Shown: positions 35,009-43,861 of the stretch, in pieces
Layout: each line of letters starts with the position of its first letter
How positions within the stretch are numbered: the stretch's first letter is position 1
From: Paracoccaceae bacterium
GTDB taxonomy: Bacteria; Pseudomonadota; Alphaproteobacteria; Rhodobacterales; Rhodobacteraceae
DNA length: 64,000 bases
Reading direction: 5' to 3'
Assembly: GCA_030066855.1 (NCBI GenBank)
Contig: JASJAU010000002.1
Span: forward strand, 1 to 64,000
The notes under the pieces: generated by a model
Told to the model about the DNA's origin: nothing
What the model saw: the letters and a program-made list of their open reading frames with translations, nothing else
Databases searched by the model: none
Program-made: the position numbers and the translations under genes

Positions 35009-36916
35009 CTACTGCGCCGCCACCGGGTTGCGTGTCTCTTCGTAGTGGTCGAGCTCGCTGGTGAACCACGCGGTGCCGCGCGTCGCGCTGCCTAAGGCCC
35101 GCGCCAGCTCCTCGCGAGAGGCCATGGGCAGGAGCGCGCGGAATACGTCCCAACCCGCCGCGGTCGGATGCGCCTCGAAGCCCAGCACCTGGCCTTTCAA
35201 CCCGCTCACAAGCTGTACGAGATCGCCCGCGAAGACCGAAGGCACGTGCATCTCGACGCTCAGGATCGGCTGGAGCACCGCTGTGCCCACTTCCGACATC
35301 GCCTCGCGCAAGGCGAACTGGCCAGCCATTCGGAAAGCGAAATCAGAGCTGTCGACCGAGTGCGATTTGCCGTCCGTCAGCGTGACGCCCACATCCACGA
35401 CCGGATGTCCGGCGGGGCCGGAGGCCAGAGCGTCGCGACAGCCATGCTCGACCGCCGGGATGTAGTTCCGTGGCACCGCGCCGCCTTTGACCACCTCGTC
35501 GAAGGTGAAGCCGGTTCCCGAGGGCAAGGGCTTGATGTCGATCACCACATCGGCGAACTGGCCCGCGCCGCCCGACTGTTTGCGGTGGCGGTAGTGCTTG
35601 CTGAGGCCGCGCCGGATCGTTTCCCGCAGCGCCGTCGGCACCTCCTCGCATTCGACCTCGACGCCGTAGGCCTCCTCCAGCTTGGCCATGACGGCGCGGA
35701 GGTGCTGCGCGCCTTGCACGCCGATCTCCAGATGCCCTGTCATCTGGTCCTGCGAGACTGTCAGGCCGGGATCGAGCTCTGCCAGCTTGGCCAGGGAGGT
35801 CGAGAGTTTGTTCTCGTCTTTCTCATGCGCCGCCGTGACCAGCCGGTGCAGAAGCGCCGCGTGGGCCCGCGCCCAGTCGGGCAGGTCCGAGGATCCGGAC
35901 GCGGTGAGAAAGGCGGCGGGCGCGATGTGATCGCTCTTGATCGTCAGCGCGAATTCGCCGGCTCCAAGCGAGGCGACCTGTGTCTTCGTGTCGAGCGCTG
36001 TCAGGCCGCCGATGTTGGCGCCGTTGATCTCGGCGCCCGGCTGCACGCCCGGCCCGAGCGCGCGGACCAGAACCGTTTTGCCTATGTGCTTGCGGTGATC
36101 CGCCATAGCGGCGGCGGCGAGCACGTCGCCGCTGAGCCCCAGGCGCTCCCGCAGCGCCGCTGCCTCCGGCGCCTCATGCCGGAGGGATTTCATCAGGCGC
36201 AGGATGCCGTTTCCATGGCTGGCCGATCCCATGAGAGTCGGGATCACGTCGTGATGCTGGAGCGCGCTGGTCGCGACCTCATAAACCTCGTCGCTGCCCG
36301 GAATCTGATCTTCGATGATCTGCTCCAGGAGCGTGTCGTTGAAATCGGCGAGCGATTCAAGAAGGTCCGAGCGCGCCTCCGCCTCGCGGGAGGCCATGCT
36401 GTCCGGCAGCTCAACCAGAGACGACCGTTCGCCTTCGTGATACTTCCAGGCCCGTTCCGAGATCAGGTCGATCGCGCCGACGATCTCGTCGCCCTCGCGC
36501 ATCGGCACCTGGCGCAGTACGATGGCGTGCGGACAGTAGGTTTGCAGTTCCGAGACAATATCCGCGATACGGCCCGACATCGCGTCGACCCGGTTGATGA
36601 ACAGGAATGTCGGCATTCCGGATTCTTCCAGAATACGGAGATAGGGCGCGCTCAGAACCGCCGCGTCAGCTTCTGCCGGCACGCAGAGGACGGCGGCGTC
36701 GCAGGCGGCGAGCGCGGGCCCGATATTGGCGAAGCTGTCCTGACCGCCGGGTATGTCCAAAGCGGCCCAGGCGTCGCCCATGAATTCAAATGTCGTGATG
36801 CTTGTGTCGCCCAGCAATTTCAGCGTCTGGGCGCGCTGGCCCTCAAGCGCGGCGAGCGCCTCGACCAGTGTTGATTTGCCGGATTGCGACGGTCCGATGA
36901 CAGCGAATGCGCGCAT
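35009..36916 (-). CDS. Elongation factor G-like protein with degenerate GTPase motifs
   Basis: A 635-residue protein with the EF-G domain order: GTPase, beta barrel, and EF-G domains III-V (VECEEVPTALRETIRRGLSK, GFTFDEVVKGGAVPRNYIPA, then EPILSVEMHVPSVFAGDLVQ-like blocks). I start it at the ATG at 36916; the frame extends to 36994. It is shorter than EF-G (about 700), and the GTPase signatures are altered: P-loop GPSQSGKST, DIPGGQD in place of DTPGH (the catalytic His is missing), and NRVD in place of NKxD. It is not the main translocase. EF-G-like paralogues of this type exist, with no settled role. Confidence 0.88.
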   Translation of the reverse strand: MRAFAVIGPSQSGKSTLVEALAALEGQRAQTLKLLGDTSITTFEFMGDAWAALDIPGGQDSFANIGPALAACDAAVLCVPAEADAAVLSAPYLRILEESGMPTFLFINRVDAMSGRIADIVSELQTYCPHAIVLRQVPMREGDEIVGAIDLISERAWKYHEGERSSLVELPDSMASREAEARSDLLESLADFNDTLLEQIIEDQIPGSDEVYEVATSALQHHDVIPTLMGSASHGNGILRLMKSLRHEAPEAAALRERLGLSGDVLAAAAMADHRKHIGKTVLVRALGPGVQPGAEINGANIGGLTALDTKTQVASLGAGEFALTIKSDHIAPAAFLTASGSSDLPDWARAHAALLHRLVTAAHEKDENKLSTSLAKLAELDPGLTVSQDQMTGHLEIGVQGAQHLRAVMAKLEEAYGVEVECEEVPTALRETIRRGLSKHYRHRKQSGGAGQFADVVIDIKPLPSGTGFTFDEVVKGGAVPRNYIPAVEHGCRDALASGPAGHPVVDVGVTLTDGKSHSVDSSDFAFRMAGQFALREAMSEVGTAVLQPILSVEMHVPSVFAGDLVQLVSGLKGQVLGFEAHPTAAGWDVFRALLPMASREELARALGSATRGTAWFTSELDHYEETRNPVAAQ

Positions 36917-37102
36917 GTCCAAGTCCTCCCTTCGGTTGCGGCGCAAAAGCGCGCCCCTGCCCGGAGAGGGTCTTGTCCTGCATGCCCTGGCCACATCCCG
37001 CGGCGCTAGGCTTCTCCTCCAAAGACCGCGCCGTCTTGCTTGTGTGACCAGTCTCGGCCAGACGTCTTCGGTCAGTCAACCATTTAGAGCGGTTTCGGGA
37101 GA

Positions 37103-38425
37103 TCAGTCGAGGCGCCGCGCCAGCATGCCCGCGACGGGCAGACGCGCGCCAAGGCGGCTGGCCAGAAGGAACATTCCGCCGAACTTGCGCTGGATGTAGA
37201 GGGCGTCCATTGGCAGGGGCGGTGGGACGAAGCCCTCCTCGGCCAGCGCCATGCCCTCGGTGTTCATCCTGCGCGAGAGGGCGGGATCGGCGAAGTCGAA
37301 CTGCTCCGCCTCGCGGATCGCGTCGAACACCATGCCGATCATGCTCAGAACGCGGGTTCGGTGGCTGGGCTCCGTCTCGGGCTGGATGAACCCGATCGCC
37401 TCTGCCGCTCCCTCAAACCCGTCCGCGTCGCCAGCAAGGCCTGACGCGAAGAGGCGCCGGTACTCGACCAGAAGGTCCGGGTTCAATCGCCGCGTCGCGC
37501 CGAAGTCCAGGAGCGCGACCCGCCCGGTTTCACGGTTGTAGCGGTAGTTCGCGAAGTTGGGGTCGGACTGCATCAGGCCGAATTCGAACATCTCCCGGAA
37601 CAGCAGATCGACCAGGGCGCCCGCGATCCGGTCGCGCTCCTGCTGGGGCAGGTCTACCACCGCCTCGATGGGATCGCCCGCGACGAAGGACATCGAGAGC
37701 ACCTCGGGCCGGGTCCAGTCCTCGGCCAGAACGGGCAGGTCGAACGTGTCGGTCGCGCCGAGAACGTACGTGAATTCCGTAAGATGGCGCCCTTCGAGCG
37801 CGTAGTCGGTCTCCTCCCGAAGCTGGCGCCGGGCCTCGTCGAGATAGGGTCCGAGCTCGAAGCCTTTCGGAATCAAGCCCGAGAGCCGGATCAGCGCGCC
37901 CACGTTCGACACGTCACTGTCGATGCTCCGTGCGACACCCGGATACTGGACCTTTATCGCCAGATCGCGCCCGTCCTTCAGAACGGCGCGATGTACCTGA
38001 CCGATCGAGGCGGCGGCCAGCGGCCGCACGTCGAACCGCTGAAACGCCCGCAGCCAATCGGCGCCCCAGGCGCGAGTCAGAACCTGCTTCAACTGACGGG
38101 GCGGCATGAAATGCGCGTCCTGCCGGAGACGCGCGAAGATTTGAGACAGCTCCGGCGGGAGAATGTCGCCGGTATCCATCGACAGGAGCTGGCCGATTTT
38201 CATGGCCGCGCCGCGCATCTGCGCCAGTTCCTCGGCCACACGGCGCATGTTCGCGGGTGTCATCAGCAGATCCCGCATTTCCGGCCGCTCGCCCTGGCTG
38301 AAGCGCCTCAACCCCGACAGCGCCATGCCGCCCGCGATTCCGGTCGCCATGGCGCCAAGCCGACCGGCGCGGGTCAGGCGCCCGGAGGGTACCGGAAGGG
38401 GTCTGCCAGTTGGAGTGTCGCTCAT
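37103..38425 (-). CDS. ABC1/UbiB-family atypical kinase
   Basis: A 440-residue protein of the ABC1 (AarF/UbiB/COQ8) family. The KxGQ motif is in MRGAAMKIGQLLSMD, the Ala-rich nucleotide loop in PLAAASIGQVHRA, the invariant Lys in LAIKVQYPGV, then EETDYALEGRHL, the catalytic-loop variant QSDPNFANY and DFGATRR. The family supports ubiquinone biosynthesis or lipid homeostasis; this is a soluble-looking member without the C-terminal membrane helices of UbiB. The start is ATG 38425. It is probably cotranscribed with the TPR gene upstream (38486-39046). Confidence 0.93.
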   Translation of the reverse strand: MSDTPTGRPLPVPSGRLTRAGRLGAMATGIAGGMALSGLRRFSQGERPEMRDLLMTPANMRRVAEELAQMRGAAMKIGQLLSMDTGDILPPELSQIFARLRQDAHFMPPRQLKQVLTRAWGADWLRAFQRFDVRPLAAASIGQVHRAVLKDGRDLAIKVQYPGVARSIDSDVSNVGALIRLSGLIPKGFELGPYLDEARRQLREETDYALEGRHLTEFTYVLGATDTFDLPVLAEDWTRPEVLSMSFVAGDPIEAVVDLPQQERDRIAGALVDLLFREMFEFGLMQSDPNFANYRYNRETGRVALLDFGATRRLNPDLLVEYRRLFASGLAGDADGFEGAAEAIGFIQPETEPSHRTRVLSMIGMVFDAIREAEQFDFADPALSRRMNTEGMALAEEGFVPPPLPMDALYIQRKFGGMFLLASRLGARLPVAGMLARRLD

Positions 38426-38485
38426 GCGTTGAACCTGCTCGAGAGAAGGCCAGCTATCGCGGCGCGTCGGGATTTCAACCGGCCC

Positions 38486-39046
38486 CTAGAGGGCGCGGCC
38501 CTCGACCTCGCGCTCGAGCCGCTCGAGCGACTCTTTAAGTCCCTCGGTATTGGGGTTGATCCGCTCCACCTCGCGCCAGGCCGCAAGCGCGCCCTCGGTC
38601 TGTCCGATCTCCTCAAAGATCAGCGCGAGCCCCGACATCGCCCCGAAGTGGCGCGGGTTCAGCTCAAGCGTCCGCCGGATGTCCTCCAAGGACTGTCCGA
38701 AGCGGCCTTCATGGAAATAGGCGGTCGCCCGACCGTTGTAGCCTTCGGCGAACTCAGGCGCGTGGTCGATCAGCGCCGAGAAATGCTCGATGGCAACCTT
38801 ATTTTCGCCCTCACTCAGGGCCTCGCGCCCCCGGCTCAGGAGAAGATCCATCGATGGTGATTTCGACTGCGACCAGATCTCATAGATCCGCCCTTCGATT
38901 TGCCGGGCGGCGGAGGCGTCCGCCGTTTGCAGGCCCTCGAAGAGCGCCTCGAGCTCCGCCTCCTCCGCGAACGACGGCGTGGCAATAACCAAGCAGGCCG
39001 CAAAGAACGCGACGGCACATTTGAGATATGAGGCGACATTTCGCAT
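38486..39046 (-). CDS. Periplasmic TPR-repeat protein
   Basis: A 186-residue exported protein with a signal peptide (YLKCAVAFFAACLVIATPSFA then EEAELEAL). Two to three tetratricopeptide units follow: NKVAIEHFSALIDHAPEFAEGYNGRA, FGQSLEDIRRTLELNPRHFGAMSG and TEGALAAWREVERINPN. It is probably a protein-interaction scaffold in the periplasm. It starts at the ATG at 39046, divergent from the sterol-carrier gene. Confidence 0.9.
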   Translation of the reverse strand: MRNVASYLKCAVAFFAACLVIATPSFAEEAELEALFEGLQTADASAARQIEGRIYEIWSQSKSPSMDLLLSRGREALSEGENKVAIEHFSALIDHAPEFAEGYNGRATAYFHEGRFGQSLEDIRRTLELNPRHFGAMSGLALIFEEIGQTEGALAAWREVERINPNTEGLKESLERLEREVEGRAL

Positions 39047-39116
39047 ATGTCGTTTGAGACTAGCCTATCCGGGGCCGAAAGCGAGCCCCCGCCTGTCACA
39101 TTTGAGGGAGTTCCCA

Positions 39117-39407
39117 ATGAGCGACGTCATCACTCACGCGGTCACTGCGCTGAACGACAAACTGGCCGGAGAGGGGTTCGACGGCACCGCCAAGTTCGTG
39201 ATCGAGGATGAGGGCGCGATTATGCTTGACGCGGACGGCGCGCGGGCGGCGGACGAGGACGCCGAGGTCACGATGACCGCAGACACCGACACGTTCCGGT
39301 CGATCCTCGATGGCGATCTGAACCCGGCGGCGGCCTTCATGTCCGGTCGCCTGAAGATCGACGGGGACATGGGCGCGGCGATGCGGCTCGGGTCCGCCTT
39401 GGCCTGA
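39117..39407 (+). CDS. SCP2 sterol-binding-domain protein
   Basis: A 96-residue single-domain protein starting at an ATG with GGGAG upstream. The pattern AKFVIEDEGAIMLDADGA, then AEVTMTADTDTFRSILDGDLNPAAAFMSGRLKIDGDMGAAMRL, is the core of the SCP2 fold that binds lipids or fatty acyl groups in a hydrophobic tunnel. It is two bases from the next gene and probably cotranscribed with the lipase-like hydrolase, which fits a lipid-related role. Confidence 0.94.
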   Translation: MSDVITHAVTALNDKLAGEGFDGTAKFVIEDEGAIMLDADGARAADEDAEVTMTADTDTFRSILDGDLNPAAAFMSGRLKIDGDMGAAMRLGSALA

Positions 39408-39409
39408 GC

Positions 39410-40342
39410 ATGGGCGATGCCGCGCCATTCGACATAGAGCTGTCCGAAGGCCCGACCTTCGGACGCGCGGTCTGGGGCGCGGCGGAGGACGGGACAAGGC
39501 TCCGCATCGGGTTCTGGGTCCCGGAGGACGCTCGGGCCACGATCCTGCTCTTTCCGGGGCGGACCGAGTATCTGGAGAAATACGGTCGCGTCGCCCGCGA
39601 CCTGACCGCCGCCGGTTATGCGGTCGCGGCCATCGACTGGCGCGGGCAGGGGCATTCCGACCGGCTGATCGAAGACGCGCGGCTCGGATATGTCATGACC
39701 TTCTCCGACTATCAGCAGGATGTGGACGCGCTCGCCGCCGCCGTCGACCGCGAGGGGCTGCCCGGCCCTCGCTATCTGATCGCGCATTCCATGGGCGGTT
39801 GCATCGGCCTCCGCGCGATGATCGAGGGGCTTGCCATCGAGCGCACGGTCTTCTCCGCGCCGATGTGGGGCATCTGGGTGCCCAACCGCATGCGCCCTGC
39901 CGCCGCCACGCTGCCCTGGCTTGCCAAACGGCTCAGGCAGGAGTTGCGGGTCGTGCCGGGCACGCAGCCCACCAACTACGTCTCCGACACCGGGTTCGAG
40001 GAGAACATGCTGACAACCGACCGGGATCACTATGATTACCTCGGCCGGCAGGCTCTCGCCCATCCCGCCTTTGCGCTTGGCGGACCGACCTATCACTGGC
40101 TCTCCGAGGCGCGGAAGGAGATGAAGGCGCTCTACCGTGAGCCGCGCCCTAAGACCCCGGTCCTGACCTTCCTTGGCACAGAGGAGGAGATCGTCCATCC
40201 TGGAGCGATCAGGCGGATGCACGAGGATTGGCCCTCGGCGAGGTTGGAGATTGTCGAGAGCGCAAAGCACGAGTTGATGATGGAGGCGCCCGCAATCCGG
40301 GCGCGGTTCATGGAGGAGGCGCTGGCTTTCCTGGGGGGCTAG
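39410..40342 (+). CDS. Alpha/beta hydrolase, lysophospholipase (PldB) type
   Basis: A 310-residue serine hydrolase. The oxyanion region is ILLFPGRTEYLEKYGRVA, followed by AAIDWRGQGHSDRL, the nucleophile elbow IAHSMGGCIGLRA, Asp in LTFLGTEEEIV and the C-terminal His in ESAKHELMMEA. This is the monoglyceride lipase/lysophospholipase group. It lies just downstream of the lipid-binding SCP2 gene, consistent with membrane-lipid turnover. The 3' end overlaps the Anbu gene by 4 bases on the opposite strand. Confidence 0.92.
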   Translation: MGDAAPFDIELSEGPTFGRAVWGAAEDGTRLRIGFWVPEDARATILLFPGRTEYLEKYGRVARDLTAAGYAVAAIDWRGQGHSDRLIEDARLGYVMTFSDYQQDVDALAAAVDREGLPGPRYLIAHSMGGCIGLRAMIEGLAIERTVFSAPMWGIWVPNRMRPAAATLPWLAKRLRQELRVVPGTQPTNYVSDTGFEENMLTTDRDHYDYLGRQALAHPAFALGGPTYHWLSEARKEMKALYREPRPKTPVLTFLGTEEEIVHPGAIRRMHEDWPSARLEIVESAKHELMMEAPAIRARFMEEALAFLGG

Positions 40343-41064
40343 GTCTCAATCTCCTGAAAGGCGCTCCTCAGCGCCGAGGACCAGTCCCGGCTCATTCGCG
40401 CGAAGACCTCATCGTCGGCTTCGATCCGCCGGGACTCACCGATCGTCAGCGCGTCCTTCTCAATCACCGCCAGATCAAGCGGCATGCCCACGCTCAGATT
40501 CGACCTCAGCGTCGAGTCCATGCTTAGGAGCACCGCTTTCTTGGCGTCCGCAAGCGTCGTCTCCGGCGTGACCACCCGGTCGAGGATCGGCTTTCCGTAC
40601 TTGTGCTCGCCGATCTGGAGAAAAGGCGTATCGGCGGTCGCTTCGATGAAGTTCCCCTCGGGGTAGATGAGAAACATCCGCATCTCGCCCTCTTTCCGTT
40701 GACCTGCGACGATCAGCGAGGCAGTGGCGCTGGACGCCTTGGCGCCCATCCGGCTTGCCACCTCGCTCGAGGTGTCCGACATCGTCCGCCCGATGATCTC
40801 GGCCACTTGCAGCATCGTGGGCGCCAACAGGATCGAGGTCTCGGGTGTCGCTTCCAGATCCGTCGCCGCTTCATCCAGCCTCGCGAGCGTGGTTTGCGTG
40901 ACCGACAGGCTGCCCGCGGTCATGATCGAGATCACCCGCTCGCCGGCCTTCTCAAAGCAGAACATCTTCTTGTAGGTCGAAATGTTGTCGAGACCCGCAT
41001 TGGTGCGCGTGTCGGACAGGCACACCATGCCGTCATTCAGCAGAAGGCCAACGCAATAGGTCAT
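40339..41064 (-). CDS. Anbu-type proteasome-like peptidase
   Basis: A 241-residue Ntn peptidase. I start it at the ATG at 41064, which places the Thr nucleophile directly after Met (MTYCVGLLL), the Anbu arrangement; the frame extends upstream to 41184 and would bury it. Catalytic Asp17 and Lys32 (mature numbering) are in SDTRTNAGLDNISTYKKM. A later block, LSMDSTLRSNLSVGMPLDLAVI, is also typical of the proteasome-type protease family. Anbu is often encoded with an ATP-grasp protein, an alpha-E protein and a transglutaminase; none of these is visible here. Confidence 0.88.
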   Translation of the reverse strand: MTYCVGLLLNDGMVCLSDTRTNAGLDNISTYKKMFCFEKAGERVISIMTAGSLSVTQTTLARLDEAATDLEATPETSILLAPTMLQVAEIIGRTMSDTSSEVASRMGAKASSATASLIVAGQRKEGEMRMFLIYPEGNFIEATADTPFLQIGEHKYGKPILDRVVTPETTLADAKKAVLLSMDSTLRSNLSVGMPLDLAVIEKDALTIGESRRIEADDEVFARMSRDWSSALRSAFQEIET

Positions 41065-41659
41065 GGGCTTCTCATCTTCCCCCGAAGCAACCGGGCGGAC
41101 CCTAGGGCGGATGCGGCACTGCGGCAAGGTCGGGAAGGAAGTTGGGGCGCGGCAACCCCCCAAAGGTCCGCGCCCCAGCCCCACCCAGCTGGCGCGAGCG
41201 ACCCCTCACGTCGCGCCTGAGCTGTCTCATGGTGCCCGCCGTTCTGGCGGGCGCGTGCCCCCAAGTTCTGACCGGCGCACGCGAAGGCGCGCCAGCGGGT
41301 CACAGGTTCAACGAGTGGAGAGCTGTACCGCGTCATGCGCGGCCGGTGAGAGCGGCCGCGCATTGATATCGGTGTCAGGATCGTCGGTCTTCTGACCGTC
41401 CTGCAAACTCTAGCACTCGTTAACACACATCGCGCGGGACACTGCGCGAGTTAAGGCTTTGATAAGACGGAAACGCGGCGAAATTATGGCGAATTCAACG
41501 AATTAAGGCAGGATTTGCGGTATCAATAAAAACTGCTTTTCATGATTGCCCGGGTTTTCGGAACAATCGCCCGTTTCGTACCCGTGTGCGCGAGTTGGCG
41601 GCGGGCGCATGAGACCGAGGAAGGATGGCGTACACCAGCCCTTCCCCGACCGGAACGAC
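41065..41659. other. Non-coding stretch between Anbu and leuA
   Basis: This stretch of about 595 bases has no supportable gene; the short plus-strand frames that cross its right end are antisense to leuA. It contains a perfect 11-bp hairpin (41335-41363) and an AT-rich segment (about 41440-41540). It should include the Anbu promoter and the leuA transcript end. A small RNA here is possible but not shown. Confidence 0.5.
41335..41363. terminator. Perfect 11-bp GC-rich hairpin
   Basis: ATGCGCGGCCG (41335-41345) pairs perfectly with CGGCCGCGCAT (41353-41363) around the loop GTGAGAG. No T-run follows on either strand. It may end a transcript from leuA or form part of a small RNA. Confidence 0.5.
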
Positions 41660-43228
41660 TCATCCGGCGTCCTTGTAGCTCACCTGCTTCACGTCCGCGT
41701 TCGGGTCCGACTTCTCGCGTCGGACGAGGAGCCGGTTCAGCGCGTTCACATAGGCCTTGGCGCTGGCCACGACCGTGTCGGTGTCGGCGGACTGACCGGT
41801 CGAGATCCGGCCCTCTTCTTCCATCCGCACGCTGACCGTCGCCTGCGCGTCGGTCCCTTCGGTCACCGCGTGCACCTGGTAGAGCTGCAGATGCGAGTTG
41901 TGCGGGAAAAGTTCCTTGACCGCGTTGAAGGTCGCGTCCACCGGGCCGTCGCCCTGGGCGGTCGTCCGCACCTCCTTGCCGTCGATCTCGAGGATTAGGT
42001 CCGCCGATTGCGGCGCCTCGGTCCCGCAGATCACCCGCAGGAACTTCACCTGAATGCGGTCGTATTCCTCGCCCGATTCCTGATCGCGCATCAGCGCCAG
42101 GAGGTCATCCTCGAAGACCTCCTTCTTCCTGTCGGCCAGCGCCTTGAAGCGGACGAAGACATCGTTCAGCTGGTTGTCGGCCAGCTCAAACCCGAGCTCT
42201 TTCAGCTTCGAGCGAAGCGCGGCGCGTCCCGAATGCTTGCCCATGACGATATTCGTCTCGGCCAGACCCACGTCCTCGGGCCGCATGATCTCGAAGGTTT
42301 CGGCGTTTTTGAGCATTCCGTCCTGATGGATGCCGCTCTCGTGGGCGAAGGCGTTCTTGCCGACGATCGCCTTGTTGTACTGCACCGGGAAGCCCGAGAC
42401 GGTCGCGACGCGGCGCGAGATGTGCATGAGCTTTGTCGAGTCGATCTCGGTGAAGAACGGCATGATGTCGTTCCGAACCTTCATCGCCATTACGACCTCT
42501 TCAAGCGCCGTGTTCCCCGCGCGCTCGCCCAAGCCGTTGATCGTGCACTCGATCTGCCGCGCGCCGCCCTCGACTGCCGCCAGCGCGTTCGCCGTCGCCA
42601 TGCCGAGGTCGTTGTGGCAGTGGGTGGCGAAGACCACTTCGTCCGCGCCCGGAACCGTCTCGATGAGCCGCTGGATCAGATCGGCGCTCTCGCGGGGCGC
42701 GGTGTAGCCCACCGTATCTGGGATGTTGATCGTCGTCGCGCCCGACTTGATCGCGATCTCGACAACCCGACAGAGATACTCCCACTCCGTCCGCGTCGCG
42801 TCCATCGGCGACCATTGCACGTTGTCGCAGAGGTTCCGCGCGTGCGTTACGGTATCGTGGATGCGCTCCGCCATCTCGTCCATGTTCAGGTTCGGGATCG
42901 CACGGTGGAGCGGCGATGTCCCGATGAATGTGTGGATGCGCGGCCGTTTCGCGTGCCTCACCGCTTCCCAGCACCGATCGATGTCCTTGAAGTTCGCCCG
43001 CGCCAGCCCGCAGATCACGGAGGTCTCGGCGTTCTTGGCGATCTCGCTTACCGCTTGGAAATCTCCTTCCGAGGCGATGGGAAACCCAGCCTCTATGATG
43101 TCGACGCCCATCTCGTCGAGAAGCCCGGCGATCTCCAGCTTCTCGGAGTGGCTCATGGTCGCGCCCGGGGATTGCTCGCCGTCGCGCAAGGTCGTGTCGA
43201 AAATCAACACTCGGTTCGTTTCGGTCAT
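41660..43228 (-). CDS. leuA: 2-isopropylmalate synthase
   Basis: A 522-residue enzyme catalysing the first committed step of leucine synthesis (acetyl-CoA plus 2-ketoisovalerate). The HMGL-like catalytic barrel carries FDTTLRDGEQSPGATM, the metal-binding THCHNDLGMATAN and the NGLGERAGN loop; the C-terminal regulatory domain has DATFNAVKELFP and VHAVTEGTDAQATVSV. The length is normal for the long, leucine-inhibited form. It starts at ATG 43228, 10 bases downstream of the cupin gene, and is probably in one unit with it. Confidence 0.97.
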   Translation of the reverse strand: MTETNRVLIFDTTLRDGEQSPGATMSHSEKLEIAGLLDEMGVDIIEAGFPIASEGDFQAVSEIAKNAETSVICGLARANFKDIDRCWEAVRHAKRPRIHTFIGTSPLHRAIPNLNMDEMAERIHDTVTHARNLCDNVQWSPMDATRTEWEYLCRVVEIAIKSGATTINIPDTVGYTAPRESADLIQRLIETVPGADEVVFATHCHNDLGMATANALAAVEGGARQIECTINGLGERAGNTALEEVVMAMKVRNDIMPFFTEIDSTKLMHISRRVATVSGFPVQYNKAIVGKNAFAHESGIHQDGMLKNAETFEIMRPEDVGLAETNIVMGKHSGRAALRSKLKELGFELADNQLNDVFVRFKALADRKKEVFEDDLLALMRDQESGEEYDRIQVKFLRVICGTEAPQSADLILEIDGKEVRTTAQGDGPVDATFNAVKELFPHNSHLQLYQVHAVTEGTDAQATVSVRMEEEGRISTGQSADTDTVVASAKAYVNALNRLLVRREKSDPNADVKQVSYKDAG

Positions 43229-43238
43229 GGTCTTGTCC

Positions 43239-43592
43239 TCAGAGTCTCGGTTTCGGCGCGGGCGGGACGCCGCTGTCGCCAGTATTCGGTTCGCCCTTGG
43301 GTTCGATCAGGAGGACTTTGACCTCCTGTTCGGCTCTGGGCCGGTGAACGACGCCTTTCGGCACGATGACGATCTCTCCGGGGCCGGTGCTAACGCTTCG
43401 GTCCTCGTATTCCATCGTCATTTCGCCTTCGAGGACGAGAAAAAAGTCGTCCGTGTCGTCGTGCTTGTGAAAGGGAAACTCGCCTTTGAACTTCACGACC
43501 ATCACGTCGTTGTCGTTGTAGTCGGCGATGACGTGCGGGTCCCAATGCGTGTCGAACGCCGCGAGCTTGTCGCTGAGATTGATCCTATCCAT
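43239..43592 (-). CDS. Cupin-domain protein
   Basis: A 117-residue single-cupin protein. Motif 1 is GEFPFHKHDDTDDFFLVLEGEM (HxH...E, metal ligands) and motif 2 is PGEIVIVPKGVVHRP, which supplies the last His. A Pro-rich tail follows. It is probably a metal-dependent small enzyme or sensor, substrate unknown. It is immediately upstream of leuA. Confidence 0.9.
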   Translation of the reverse strand: MDRINLSDKLAAFDTHWDPHVIADYNDNDVMVVKFKGEFPFHKHDDTDDFFLVLEGEMTMEYEDRSVSTGPGEIVIVPKGVVHRPRAEQEVKVLLIEPKGEPNTGDSGVPPAPKPRL

Positions 43593-43861
43593 CTGATGTT
43601 CCTTAGCCTTCTGTCGATCTGGCGCGCGTTCCCCTCTGAGCGGTCGCGCCGAAAGGCACGCTCAGAGGCGGCTAAGGAGAAGAAGAAGACCGGCGCGCGG
43701 AAACGCGTCGAGGGTCGGGATATCGGTCTTCATCGCCATGGCGCGAAGGGTAGGCGCGGGGGGTGGGGTTGTAAAGAGGGGGTGTGGGACCGCCGCGCAA
43801 GGGGGTCCACGCTCCGGACCCAACCCCCGACGCCGCGCTCACCCCAACGGGTCGCCCGCGC

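Noticed and set aside
35168-36874. 568-codon plus-strand frame antisense to the EF-G-like gene
   Set aside because: Arg/His/Gln-rich shadow translation; the minus strand shows all the EF-G domains.
41546-41998. 150-codon plus-strand frame next to leuA
   Set aside because: Most of it is antisense to the leuA C-terminal domain, and its start lacks a ribosome-binding site.
41660-43228. Possible leucine attenuator upstream of leuA
   Set aside because: leuA follows the cupin gene by 10 bases and I found no leader peptide with a run of Leu codons upstream of the cupin.
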